This document shows positions 1 through 8,338 of a stretch of 64,000 bases of DNA, piece after piece. Positions within the stretch are counted from its first letter, which is position 1. Each line of letters opens with the position of its first letter. A model generated the notes under the pieces. That model had not been told where the DNA came from and did no database searches. It saw only the letters and a program-made list of their open reading frames with translations. Source of the stretch: XYD12-FULL-36-8 sp964613805 (lineage in GTDB: Bacteria; Bacteroidota; Ignavibacteria; Ignavibacteriales; Ignavibacteriaceae); the NCBI GenBank assembly GCA_964613805.1, contig CAZTJF010000010.1, positions 68,214 through 132,213 of the forward strand. Direction: 5' to 3'. The translations under genes were made by a program, and so were the position numbers.

Positions 1-728
1 GCCATAGCAGCAGGCAGCCAGCCATGTAAGGGCATTATTCCTGCTTTAACTCCAACACCAGCAAGGAAAAGAAAGAATAAAACCGTGACATTTCCTTGAG
101 AAAGATTTATATTCTTAAAAATACCACCTGGAATAAAGTCAAGTGTTCCTGTATAAGAATAAGTCAATCCTGCAGCCGCAATTAGAATAACTCCTGCGCT
201 TAAAGTATAGAGCAAATATTTTCTTCCGGCAGAAATGGCTTCTCTATTTTCTTTATGAATGACAAGCGGATAGGTTGCAATAGTCAGAATTTCATAAAAT
301 AAAATAAATGTCAGCAAATTTGCTGAAAGTGCTATCCCTATTGTAGCAGAGAGGCAAACAGCAAAGCTTGCAAAGTAACGAGTTTGTTTTTTTTCTTTAT
401 TTCCTCTTAAGTAACCGATCGAATAAAAGGAAGTAAAAATCCATAATCCTGAAGCTATTAGTGCGAAGTAAAGTCCGAATTGATCTGCTTTGAGAGCTAG
501 TTCAATTCCTGGGGCAATTTCCCATAACGAATAGATAGCTTCTTTTCCCTCCATTGCTGCCGGTAAAAGAGACATAAGCAAACCAAATTTAATAACCGCT
601 GCTAATATCGTCCAGAACTCTCGCAGGTTTGCATAATTGTTGCTAATTATTACTAACGGAACTGCTGCAAGAGATACACTAACAGCAAAAAAAGGAATAA
701 TTGAATTATATGTTTGAGAAATATCCAT
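1..728 (-). CDS. Proton-conducting antiporter subunit, MrpD/NuoM-like (partial, C-terminus beyond window)
   Basis: A very hydrophobic reading frame opens at the ATG at 728 and is still open at base 1; about 242 residues are visible. It matches the proton-conducting membrane transporter family (ND2/4/5, MrpA/MrpD). A conserved membrane segment carries a glutamate (FYEI, near residue 151), and the last visible residues contain the family's lysine and histidine (KAGIMPLHGW). It begins 27 bases after the stop of the upstream mrpD, so it is a second D-like subunit in the operon. Mbh-like Mrp operons with a split MrpA often have two such subunits, so this may supply the MrpA N-terminal function. 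The family call is firm; the exact subunit is not. Confidence 0.85.
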   Translation of the reverse strand, partial: MDISQTYNSIIPFFAVSVSLAAVPLVIISNNYANLREFWTILAAVIKFGLLMSLLPAAMEGKEAIYSLWEIAPGIELALKADQFGLYFALIASGLWIFTSFYSIGYLRGNKEKKQTRYFASFAVCLSATIGIALSANLLTFILFYEILTIATYPLVIHKENREAISAGRKYLLYTLSAGVILIAAAGLTYSYTGTLDFIPGGIFKNINLSQGNVTVLFFLFLAGVGVKAGIMPLHGWLPAAM

Positions 729-755
729 TAAAAAATTGAACTTGATTTTATAAAA

Positions 756-2252
756 TTACATTCCATCAGGCATCATTTTATAAATCTGAGTTACGATAAC
801 AACATTGAATAAACCGAGAAGAATTATTCCGATTGCCAAAATCAAAGCAGGAATAAGCATTGAAGCCGAAACTTCATCTCTGCTAATTTCAACTTCGTAC
901 TCAACTTTTTCTTTAGAGTTATGCGGGGATTGCAAATAAACTTTTTCGATAATTCTAAAAAAATAAACAGCATTAAGTAGACTGCTGATCAGAATTACTG
1001 CAAGATATAACCACTTTGCTTTTTCGATTGTACCAAGCGCTAAATACCATTTACTGAAAAAACCGGCAAGCGGCGGTAAACCAACCATCGAAAAAGCCCC
1101 AACAGTAAATGCCGCCATGGTCCAAGGATATTTTTTACGATATGAATCATCAAATTGTGTAATATCCGAGTTACCGGTTCTATTACGAAGATTTCCAGCA
1201 ATGAAAAAAAGTACAGCTTTCATAAAAGCATGATTTAACAAATGCAATACTGCACCTATAAAGCCAAAAGGATTTGCCAATCCGATACCCAAACCTATAT
1301 AACCGATTTGCGCAACACTGCTGTATGCAAGCATTCTTTTTAATTCTTTCTGTGCTATTGCCATAACGGAACCAAAGATAATTCCACCGCAAGCAAAAAT
1401 TGCAATTAAATCTCCTACCAGTAATTCTTTGCTGAAATAATCGGCACCAAAAACAAAAAAAAGAATTCTCATCATTGCATAAGCACCGACTTTAGTACCG
1501 ATAGGAGCAATCAATGAGGAGGTTGATGTTGGCGCATACGTATATGCATCTGGAAGCCAGCCGTGCATCGGGAATATTGCCATTTTCACACAAAGTGCTA
1601 TCACAATCAAAATAAGCGCTACTAGAATCGTTGGATTATCTTTTATCATCGGCATGATTATAGCTAAATCACCCATATTCAATGTGCCGCTCATAAAATA
1701 AAGATAACCAACCCCAAGCAGGTAAAATGAAGCTCCTATGGTACCAATTATAAGATATCTGAAAGCAGCAAATGGCGCTCTTTCTTCACCTACTGCAATC
1801 AGGGCATATCCAGCAAGAGAAGAAATTTCAATGAAAACATAAAGATTGAAAAGATCACCGGTAATCACCATCCCGTTAAAACCAGTAAGTAATAGCATAA
1901 CAACAGAACAGTATGAAGTTTGTTTAACTTCCAAGTCTAAACTAACCGGTTTGTAGGAATGAGTAATTACCATGAGAGTAATAAAATTGATTACTAACAC
2001 AACAAAAGAAGAGAGAGGATCATACACGTATTCAATTCCGATAGCCGGTCGCCATCCCCCAAAATGATATCTTACTGTTCCGTTGATTAATACATAAATA
2101 AAGCCATAAAAAGAGAGTGAAACAGCTGTAAGTGTTGTTATTATAGCTAAGGGATAAGCAATCCTTTTTTTCCAAACGCCAACAAGCGGAATAAGTAGTG
2201 CCGATGCAAGAAAGATCAACGGAATTAATGCAGGAAGATTTCTTGCGATCAC
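756..2252 (-). CDS. mrpD: Na+(K+)/H+ antiporter subunit D
   Basis: 498 residues, the usual MrpD length, with about 14 hydrophobic segments. This subunit is a proton channel of the Mrp complex in the cytoplasmic membrane, which exchanges Na+ or K+ for H+. The conserved glutamate lies at E142 (VFIEISS), and the central lysine/histidine pair at K223 and H230 (VKMAIFPMHGW), as in NuoM/MrpD proteins. Its start overlaps the stop of the mrpC gene by four bases, a sign of translational coupling. The next D-like subunit follows after 27 bases. Confidence 0.93.
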   Translation of the reverse strand: MIARNLPALIPLIFLASALLIPLVGVWKKRIAYPLAIITTLTAVSLSFYGFIYVLINGTVRYHFGGWRPAIGIEYVYDPLSSFVVLVINFITLMVITHSYKPVSLDLEVKQTSYCSVVMLLLTGFNGMVITGDLFNLYVFIEISSLAGYALIAVGEERAPFAAFRYLIIGTIGASFYLLGVGYLYFMSGTLNMGDLAIIMPMIKDNPTILVALILIVIALCVKMAIFPMHGWLPDAYTYAPTSTSSLIAPIGTKVGAYAMMRILFFVFGADYFSKELLVGDLIAIFACGGIIFGSVMAIAQKELKRMLAYSSVAQIGYIGLGIGLANPFGFIGAVLHLLNHAFMKAVLFFIAGNLRNRTGNSDITQFDDSYRKKYPWTMAAFTVGAFSMVGLPPLAGFFSKWYLALGTIEKAKWLYLAVILISSLLNAVYFFRIIEKVYLQSPHNSKEKVEYEVEISRDEVSASMLIPALILAIGIILLGLFNVVIVTQIYKMMPDGM

Positions 2253-2617
2253 TTCATCCGCTCAATTAATTCTTGTTCATCTAATGTTCTATAGCGATTA
2301 TAAATCATAATTAGAAGTGCAAATGCAACACCAACAGTTGCAACCCCAACTACTATTGCTGTAAGCATGAGCGCATGAGGAAGAGGATTAATATAATTTG
2401 CCGTATTACTATTGGATATGGCATCAGTTAAGATCGGCACAGTGGCATCTGCTTTAATTGCACCAGAGATATAGAAAAGTAAAATTGCCGCTTGGAATAT
2501 TGTCATGCCTATCAATTTTTTGACAAGATTCTTTTTCATTATCATTCCATACAGCCCAATTACAAGAAGAGCAATTATAAACCAATAGTCATAATGCCCC
2601 GCAATAAAATCAAACAT
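2249..2617 (-). CDS. mrpC: Cation/H+ antiporter subunit C (NuoK-like)
   Basis: A small three-helix membrane protein of about 122 residues, homologous to NuoK/MrpC, which links subunits D and A in the antiporter. The typical C-terminal motif (NPLPHALMLTAIVVG) is present. A longer frame opens with a TTG at 2629, but the GAGG at 2627-2624 is best spaced for the ATG at 2617 (six bases), so I place the start there; the ATG at 2620 is the alternative. The start lies inside the end of mrpB, and the stop overlaps mrpD, so translation is probably coupled through all three. Confidence 0.9.
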   Translation of the reverse strand: MFDFIAGHYDYWFIIALLVIGLYGMIMKKNLVKKLIGMTIFQAAILLFYISGAIKADATVPILTDAISNSNTANYINPLPHALMLTAIVVGVATVGVAFALLIMIYNRYRTLDEQELIERMK

Positions 2618-3047
2618 CATCGTCCTCAAGCAAATTATCGTAAATTGCTACTAAGATTGTCATAACAGCCAAGCCAACACCGACTTCAATGAATAAAATT
2701 CCCATTGAGCGAATGCTTGCTGGTTCAAGCCAATGCATCGGGAGAAAATGATAATCGAGAAAGTCGCCGCCTAAAATCATAGCCAGCAAACCAACTCCGA
2801 AAAATATTAGTACACCTAACGAACCAAGCGGAATATCGAAAGATTTTTTAAGCTGCATTTCATAAACTTTTTCCTCCGCAACAATTCTAATTAATATGAC
2901 CGAAGCCGCCAGCATCGTACCTCCTTGAAATCCGCCCCCAGGACTGTAGTGCCCGTGGAAAATAACATATAATCCAAACAGCATTATGTATGGCGAAATT
3001 ATTCGGCTCAACAATAAAATTATAGGACTATCACTGCTTTTTTTCAA
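2610..3047 (-). CDS. mrpB: Cation/H+ antiporter subunit B
   Basis: 145 residues with four membrane segments and the MnhB-domain signature (HYSPGGGFQGG, about residues 32-42). MrpB is a small structural subunit of the Mrp antiporter. The start is a TTG at 3047 preceded by AGGGA, inside the last codons of the upstream MbhE-like gene. No ATG nearby keeps the first helix. The overlap on both sides indicates one polycistronic message. Confidence 0.9.
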   Translation of the reverse strand: MKKSSDSPIILLLSRIISPYIMLFGLYVIFHGHYSPGGGFQGGTMLAASVILIRIVAEEKVYEMQLKKSFDIPLGSLGVLIFFGVGLLAMILGGDFLDYHFLPMHWLEPASIRSMGILFIEVGVGLAVMTILVAIYDNLLEDDDV

Positions 3048-3342
3048 TTTTTCTTTCCCTACTTAAAAGTAAAAAACAAATGATACCCGCAGTAAAGATT
3101 ACAACTTCTTCACCAAGTGTATCAAAACTTCTATAATCTCCTAGAATAGAGGTTACAATATTTGGTGTATGTGAATCTCTATAAGCATTCTGAATGTAAT
3201 ATGAAGAGGCAACAGGTGTGCCTACAAGACTTAAATCCTGATTTACCAATGCTGTTGAATCCCCACGATATGGTAATCCAAGCGAAGCATATATCAACAA
3301 TAATCCTACAGCAATTAAACTTAGATAATTAATTATTTTCAA
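3031..3342 (-). CDS. MbhE-like subunit (C-terminal part of MrpA as separate gene)
   Basis: 103 residues with one N-terminal and one C-terminal membrane helix and a soluble middle. The stretch SILGDYRSFDTLGEE followed by a hydrophobic helix is the hallmark of the extreme C-terminal domain of MrpA and of subunit E of membrane-bound hydrogenases. Here it is a free-standing gene. The start appears to be TTG at 3342, overlapping the stop of the previous gene by four bases. No hydrogenase subunits are seen in the window, so a role in the antiporter is more likely. Confidence 0.82.
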   Translation of the reverse strand: MKIINYLSLIAVGLLLIYASLGLPYRGDSTALVNQDLSLVGTPVASSYYIQNAYRDSHTPNIVTSILGDYRSFDTLGEEVVIFTAGIICFLLLSRERKIEKKQ

Positions 3343-3584
3343 TCGTCACTTCTTCTCGATGTTTTAAAAATCATTACAATAAATAGAACGCCTATTATTC
3401 CCGCGCCCACAACTGCTTCAGTAAAACCAACATCAATTGCACCCATTGAAACAAATAACATCGCAAGGACAAAACTGAAAACGCTTAGTGAAACAACAGC
3501 AGTAAGAAGATCTTTAACATAAAGTGAAATCACTGCAGAAATAATTAAAAAAATATATAAGACTAACTCTAATTCCCAGTGCAC
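3339..3584 (-). CDS. DUF4040/MbhD-like subunit (central-C-terminal part of MrpA as separate gene)
   Basis: 81 residues and three membrane helices, with the motif GFTEAVVGAGIIGVLF typical of the DUF4040 domain (MbhD, and the C-terminal region of full-length MrpA). It starts at a GTG at 3584, directly abutting the stop of mrpG, with GGAG upstream. With the next gene it makes up the C-terminal region that is fused to MrpA in Bacillus-type operons. Splitting of MrpA in this way resembles archaeal Mbh/Mrp operons. Confidence 0.83.
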   Translation of the reverse strand: MHWELELVLYIFLIISAVISLYVKDLLTAVVSLSVFSFVLAMLFVSMGAIDVGFTEAVVGAGIIGVLFIVMIFKTSRRSDD

Positions 3585-3911
3585 TTATTTTTTCTCCTCA
3601 ACTGAATTTTTAAACCAGGGTTTAATCCCGAATTTAAATGCTGCTCTTGCGAGTGCATGAGAGCCAACCGGATTTGCTAAAGCGATAAAAACAAAAATTA
3701 TTAAAAGTTTTACACTGTTAATAACTATCCCTTCATAACAAATCATTCCAACAACAATTAGCATTATTCCCAGAGTATCACTTTTACTTGTTGCATGCGA
3801 ACGGGTATAAAAATCAGGCAGTCTTATAACTCCCACACTGCCAATCAGCATAAAAAATGAACCAAGCAGCAAGAAAGAAATCGTTAAAATGTTTTGAAGA
3901 TTTAACATCAT
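3585..3911 (-). CDS. mrpG: Cation/H+ antiporter subunit G
   Basis: 108 residues with three predicted helices and the MnhG/PhaG motif GVIRLPDFYTRSHA near residue 30, followed by the family's TLGI stretch. It is a small subunit of the Mrp antiporter that sits with MrpF and MrpE. The start ATG pair overlaps the stop of mrpF, giving tight coupling. Nothing is missing compared with the family. Confidence 0.92.
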   Translation of the reverse strand: MMLNLQNILTISFLLLGSFFMLIGSVGVIRLPDFYTRSHATSKSDTLGIMLIVVGMICYEGIVINSVKLLIIFVFIALANPVGSHALARAAFKFGIKPWFKNSVEEKK

Positions 3912-4180
3912 TCCCTTGCTTTCTCTGTAGAAAAATATTTTGCAACAACTAAGGAACTGATGAAACTTAAAATTCCATAGGCAAGAGCAATATCAATAAA
4001 CATTTCGAGTCTACCAAATAAAATTCCTAATAATAATATTAACACAACAGTTTTAGTAAGGATTGCTCCAGCGCCTAATAATCTATCAAAAACAGTCGGT
4101 CCTTTAATAACCCGATAAAATGGGATTATGATAATAATGGTCAAACCAATGGAGATATAAACTATGAAGGATTCCATCAT
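3908..4180 (-). CDS. mrpF: Cation/H+ antiporter subunit F
   Basis: 90 residues, three helices, with the MrpF signature KGPTVFDRLLGAGAI and a conserved acidic residue in the last helix (MFIDIALAYGILSF). The first codon shares a base with the stop of mrpE. The usual length and position in the E-F-G order support the call. Confidence 0.92.
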   Translation of the reverse strand: MMESFIVYISIGLTIIIIIPFYRVIKGPTVFDRLLGAGAILTKTVVLILLLGILFGRLEMFIDIALAYGILSFISSLVVAKYFSTEKARE

Positions 4181-4740
4181 TACAATTTATTCTCCGAAGC
4201 AATGACCTCCTCATGGCAAACAACATTCTCCTCGCTTAACCCATAAAGTTTTGCTACCTCGAGAGTAAGCGTATGATCAATATGAGCTTCATCTGCTTCA
4301 TTTGTTAATGAATGAATAATTAATTCATCACCTTCTATTTGAAGTGCGACTGTTCCCGGTGTTAGTGTTATGGAATTTGCTAAAAAAACTTTCGCAGTCA
4401 TATTTGGTAAACTCGTATGAAATTTTATAATACCGGCTTTTATGGGCATTCGGGGTTTAATAATCAAATATGCAACCTTGAAACTTGAGCTAATGATTTC
4501 CCATACAAGAAATGGTAAAAAATAAAATAATCTATACAATCTGAAATTTTGACTTTTGTGCGCTTCATCTTCATCATAAAACACGTGATTTCTTAATTTG
4601 AAATTAAACCATAAAACAAAAACGACTGAAATCACTCCCATTGAAATATGAAAAAGATCAGATATCCCGCTGAGTACAAGCCAAAAAGTTATCATTAATA
4701 GAAAGTTTAAGACAATATTTCTCGGATTAATTCTTTTCAC
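4180..4740 (-). CDS. mrpE: Cation/H+ antiporter subunit E
   Basis: 186 residues with N-terminal hydrophobic segments and a soluble C-terminus containing the conserved NSITLTPGTVALQ motif of MrpE. It is the first gene of the antiporter operon, so its promoter should lie in the 4741-5030 gap shared with the divergent metal-resistance genes. The order E-F-G-(DUF4040)-(MbhE)-B-C-D-D' is that of the split-MrpA type of operon. Confidence 0.9.
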   Translation of the reverse strand: MKRINPRNIVLNFLLMITFWLVLSGISDLFHISMGVISVVFVLWFNFKLRNHVFYDEDEAHKSQNFRLYRLFYFLPFLVWEIISSSFKVAYLIIKPRMPIKAGIIKFHTSLPNMTAKVFLANSITLTPGTVALQIEGDELIIHSLTNEADEAHIDHTLTLEVAKLYGLSEENVVCHEEVIASENKL

Positions 4741-4885
4741 ATTAATTTCTTTTGTGATCGGATTTAGTAAAAAAACTTTTGTAAGTTACTAAAAATGAAA
4801 CTTTCTCAGAAATTAGATTTGATATATTTGTTTAATTTGTGTGATATTTAGCAATTTACCACAGTTTGAATAGTTCTCAATTTCC

Positions 4886-4911
4886 ACTTGAATATTAAAC
4901 TTTTTTCAAGT
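4886..4911. promoter_or_regulatory. Inverted repeat, candidate operator between mrp and metal operons
   Basis: A perfect inverted repeat with 7-base arms (ACTTGAA and TTCAAGT) separated by 12 bases lies in the divergent intergenic region. It is 120 bases upstream of the Cys-rich protein start and about 145 bases upstream of mrpE. No T-run follows, so it is not an obvious terminator. An operator for a metal-responsive or other regulator is a guess; no regulator gene is adjacent. Confidence 0.3.
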
Positions 4912-5030
4912 TAAAGAATACATTTACCTTTTCATTATATTCGGCAGTAATGAGAGCTATACACCCTGAAAATATTATTCACTTTTTGAGTTGCTTTTTA
5001 ACTGTCAACTATTTATGTTCGCTACCAGTT

Positions 5031-5459
5031 ATGAAAAAGAAATTAAGTTTAATAGTAACACTTCTATTTTTCATCTCTACAACAGGATTGCCAATTTCTC
5101 TGCATTATTGCCAAATGCAAGACAGCACTTCCCTTTCAAGTTGTGAAATGTGTTTAACTGAAGAAAATGAACCAGAAAATTCTTGCTGCGAAGAAGAATC
5201 TGACTTTTCGGTGCAAATAAAATCTGACAATTCAGATCAATGCTGTGTTACCAAAGTAGTTGACTCTTCTGTAAAAGATGGATTCCTTTTTGTGGTTAAC
5301 GATGTTAAGATTGACATTAAAAATTTCAGTTCGTTTTGTATTGAGAACACTTTTCTACAAACTATACAAATTGGAAACGGCTATTTCCAAAATAGTGATT
5401 CCTCTCCCCCGCTAACCAGAAACAACATATATCTTCTAAATTCAGTCTTTTTAATTTAA
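5031..5459 (+). CDS. Cys-rich exported protein, HYC_CC_PP type
   Basis: About 142 residues from the ATG at 5031; an upstream in-frame ATG at 4950 would add 27 residues before a clear signal peptide and is disfavoured. The protein has a signal sequence, then HYC at residues 25-27, CxxC at 38-41, CC at 52-53 and 71-72, and a PP near residue 125. This layout matches the HYC_CC_PP family, found in Bacteroidota-type genomes beside copper/heavy-metal efflux genes. The exact function is unknown; a periplasmic or surface metal-binding role is inferred from the cysteines and from the downstream HMA, TonB-receptor and CusA genes. Confidence 0.75.
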   Translation: MKKKLSLIVTLLFFISTTGLPISLHYCQMQDSTSLSSCEMCLTEENEPENSCCEEESDFSVQIKSDNSDQCCVTKVVDSSVKDGFLFVVNDVKIDIKNFSSFCIENTFLQTIQIGNGYFQNSDSSPPLTRNNIYLLNSVFLI

Positions 5460-5613
5460 TACCATCTGCTTAAATAATTGATCATAGGATAAGTGTGTCC
5501 ACTTGTCATTTCAAGATCAATTAATCTAACATTACTTCCTCTCGCATAGCTAATAATTGGTGATTTCATTATGTGAGATATTATACAACCATAATAATTA
5601 ATTGGAGTTTAAA

Positions 5614-5958
5614 ATGAAAAGTATAATCGCAATGAGTGCAGTTTTAATAATAACTATCTCAACATTGCTCGCTCAAGATTCTAAAATAATTGAGACAACA
5701 TTCAAAGTCTTTGGTAATTGTGATCAATGTAAAACAAGAATTGAAAAAGTTATCAAAATAGATGAGGTAAAGTATGCAAAGTGGAATAAATCAACAAAAA
5801 TGCTGAAAGTAGCATTTGAAAATTCTATTACTGTTGATTCACTTCAAAAACGACTTGCAGAAGTCGGTCACGACACAGAAAAATACAAAGCTGTGGATAG
5901 CACATATTCCGCATTACCTAAATGCTGTTTATACCGTGATAATAAAATCACCCATTAA
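5614..5958 (+). CDS. Exported heavy-metal-associated (HMA) domain protein
   Basis: 114 residues from the ATG at 5614, which has GGAG six bases upstream; a TTG at 5602 is possible but less well placed. A signal peptide (residues 1-20, ending LLA) is followed by an HMA fold with the metal-binding motif GNCDQC (C36 and C39) and a predicted beta-alpha-beta pattern. A second cysteine pair occurs near the C-terminus (KCC). The likely role is capturing Cu+ or a similar soft metal in the periplasm and passing it to the efflux system encoded downstream. Confidence 0.85.
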   Translation: MKSIIAMSAVLIITISTLLAQDSKIIETTFKVFGNCDQCKTRIEKVIKIDEVKYAKWNKSTKMLKVAFENSITVDSLQKRLAEVGHDTEKYKAVDSTYSALPKCCLYRDNKITH

Positions 5959-5988
5959 TTAATATTAATTTAAGAAAGAACGAATATT

Positions 5989-8229
5989 ATGGTAGAGATA
6001 ATTTTTATGCTGCTTTTGTTTTCGTCCGGTGCTTTGTTTTCACAACCCAAATTACATGGAACGGTGGTTGAAAAATCTGATAATGGAGTATCAACGCCGT
6101 TAATTGGTGCAAACATAATCTGGAAAGAAACAACCATTGGAACTACAACAGATTTAGAAGGTAAATTTGAGATTTCATTTACAAAGGAATCAAATATTCT
6201 TTTAGTGAGTTATATTGGTTTCAAATCAGAAGAATTGGTGATAACAAACCAAAATGATTTAGAAATAACCTTAGCGCCGGAAGCAAAAGAAATTAACGAT
6301 GTTGAAATAATTGGGAACTCTCCATCAACTCAAATAGATTATTTAGGAATTGAAAACAGATCTACTCTTACAAGTAAGGAATTACAGAAAGCTGCATGCT
6401 GCACTCTCGCTGAAAGCTTCGAAGCTAATCCTTCTATTGATGTATCTTTCACTGATGCCATAACCGGAATTCGTCAAGTAGAAATGCTTGGATTAGCCGG
6501 AATTTACACACAAACAACAATGGAAGCTTTGCCTTACATCCGCGGATTGATGTCAAATGTTGGTTTATCTTTTATCCCGGGTACATGGATCAATGCAATC
6601 AATGTTTCCAAAGGTGTTGGCTCAGTGGCAAATGGTTTTGAATCTATAACCGGTCAAATTGATATTGGGATGCAAAAACCATTCGGACTTGAAGGTGAAA
6701 AACCATTTTACCTGAATCTGTACGGCGATAATGATCAACGATTTGAAGGTAACCTGAATTATCGCCTTACATTAAATGAACATTTATCCTCGATGACACT
6801 TCTGCATTCAAGCACTAGAAAACATAGTACGGATAATAATTTCGACTCATTCATGGACATGCCAACATTTCAAACTTTCAATATAATGCAGCGTTGGCAA
6901 TATCACTCTGACTATGGTTTAGAAAGTCAGCTTGGATTCCAAATTGTAAATAACAAAAATGAAGGCGGAACAACTAATCATGGCGATCATAGTCTTCCTG
7001 TCTATAAATTCGGCTCTAATAATAAACTGATTAATATTTATGGAAAAACCGGGTACATTTTTCCAGATGAAACCGGCAGAAGCTTTGGACTGCAATGGTC
7101 TTACAATTACTTTAATAATTCTGCAAACTATGGAACAAAAAAGTATGACGGAAAAGAAAAGAATCTCTATCTGAACTTCATCTATCAATCAAACATTGCT
7201 AATGAATCTAATATTATTCGTACTGGCATAAGTTTTATTTATGATGAACTGGATGAATCATTCATTAACAAAAATTATATCAGAATTGAACGAGTCCCCG
7301 GAATTTTTGTAGAATATACATTCAAACCAAGTGAGAAGTTTTCATTTGTTGCCGGTTTACGAGGAGATAATCAGAATCAATTTGGATTTTTTCTAACACC
7401 AAGATTACATGTGAGATACAGTCCCGTCCCTGATTGGGTTTTACGCGGTGCTATCGGACACGGCTACAGAACTTCAAATATTTTTGTTGAATACTCTTCA
7501 AGTTTTGCAAGCTCACGAAATGTAAATATTCTTCATTCAAATGATTTTGGTAATGGACTTGAGCAAGAAGCTGCATGGAATTATGGCGTCAATCTCACAC
7601 ATTATTTTTTGTATGATTATCGTGATGCAACTATCTCTTTCGATTTTTACAGGACGCATTTTGATAAAACAACTATGGCTGATCTGGATTCAAACCCACA
7701 AAGCATAAATTTTAGTTCAATCTCTAACGGTTCATATTCAAACACGTTCCTTGCAGAACTAAACTTCGAACCTTTTTTTCTTTTTAATGTTCGAGCTGCA
7801 TACAAATTCATCGATTCAAAACAATTTATTAATGGCAACTGGCTTGAAAAACCTTTTACCTCCAAGCATAGAGCATTGATTAATCTCGCGTATAAAACTG
7901 AGAAAGAAGAATTGGATGATCCGCAAATGTTTTATGATCTAACCGTTCAGTGGTTTGGAAAAAAAAGAATTCCTTCGACAGACAGTAATCCAATGGAGTT
8001 TCAGTCAAGAAAAACCTCTCCAGGTTTTATTCTGATAAATTCTCAAATTACAAGGTCATTCAATAACTTAATTGACATTTACATTGGAATAGAAAATTTA
8101 TTGGATTTCCGGCAAAGTAATCCAATAATTGATCCCGCAAATCCGACTGGGCAATACTTTGATGCATCTTTGATTTGGGGACCAATAACGGGACGCATGC
8201 TGTATTCTGGGCTAAGATATAAGTTATAA
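5989..8229 (+). CDS. TonB-dependent receptor of metal-efflux locus
   Basis: 746 residues. A signal peptide is followed by a carboxypeptidase-D regulatory-like domain (about 20-105), a plug domain with a conspicuous CC (137-138, KAACCTLAESFE) and a beta-barrel ending in the aromatic-rich C-terminal strand. It should sit in the outer membrane and move a metal or metal complex using TonB energy. Receptors with the CC-containing plug are typical neighbours of CusA/HMA genes in Bacteroidota. Its C-terminal 44 codons are echoed by a degenerate copy at 14654-14788, beyond the efflux genes. Confidence 0.9.
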   Translation: MVEIIFMLLLFSSGALFSQPKLHGTVVEKSDNGVSTPLIGANIIWKETTIGTTTDLEGKFEISFTKESNILLVSYIGFKSEELVITNQNDLEITLAPEAKEINDVEIIGNSPSTQIDYLGIENRSTLTSKELQKAACCTLAESFEANPSIDVSFTDAITGIRQVEMLGLAGIYTQTTMEALPYIRGLMSNVGLSFIPGTWINAINVSKGVGSVANGFESITGQIDIGMQKPFGLEGEKPFYLNLYGDNDQRFEGNLNYRLTLNEHLSSMTLLHSSTRKHSTDNNFDSFMDMPTFQTFNIMQRWQYHSDYGLESQLGFQIVNNKNEGGTTNHGDHSLPVYKFGSNNKLINIYGKTGYIFPDETGRSFGLQWSYNYFNNSANYGTKKYDGKEKNLYLNFIYQSNIANESNIIRTGISFIYDELDESFINKNYIRIERVPGIFVEYTFKPSEKFSFVAGLRGDNQNQFGFFLTPRLHVRYSPVPDWVLRGAIGHGYRTSNIFVEYSSSFASSRNVNILHSNDFGNGLEQEAAWNYGVNLTHYFLYDYRDATISFDFYRTHFDKTTMADLDSNPQSINFSSISNGSYSNTFLAELNFEPFFLFNVRAAYKFIDSKQFINGNWLEKPFTSKHRALINLAYKTEKEELDDPQMFYDLTVQWFGKKRIPSTDSNPMEFQSRKTSPGFILINSQITRSFNNLIDIYIGIENLLDFRQSNPIIDPANPTGQYFDASLIWGPITGRMLYSGLRYKL

Positions 8230-8291
8230 AACGAAAATGAAACGGTGAATAAAAAATGGTTTTAGTTAAAAAATTATTAAATCACTTGCAG

Positions 8292-8314
8292 TAAATGATT
8301 CCTAGAGTCATTTA
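8292..8314 (+). repeat. Small hairpin between TonB receptor and cusA
   Basis: A perfect 7-base inverted repeat (TAAATGA and TCATTTA) with a 9-base loop lies in the 108-base gap before cusA. It lacks a clear T-run, so it might be a weak terminator, an RNA-stability hairpin or an operator. Confidence 0.3.
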
Positions 8315-8338
8315 TTGGTTTTAAAACAGGATTAGCCA

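Noticed and set aside
1..4740. Complex I or energy-converting hydrogenase operon
   Set aside because: No NuoB/C/D/H/I or hydrogenase subunits are present; the MrpE, F and G genes define an Mrp antiporter. The unseen left flank could still change this.
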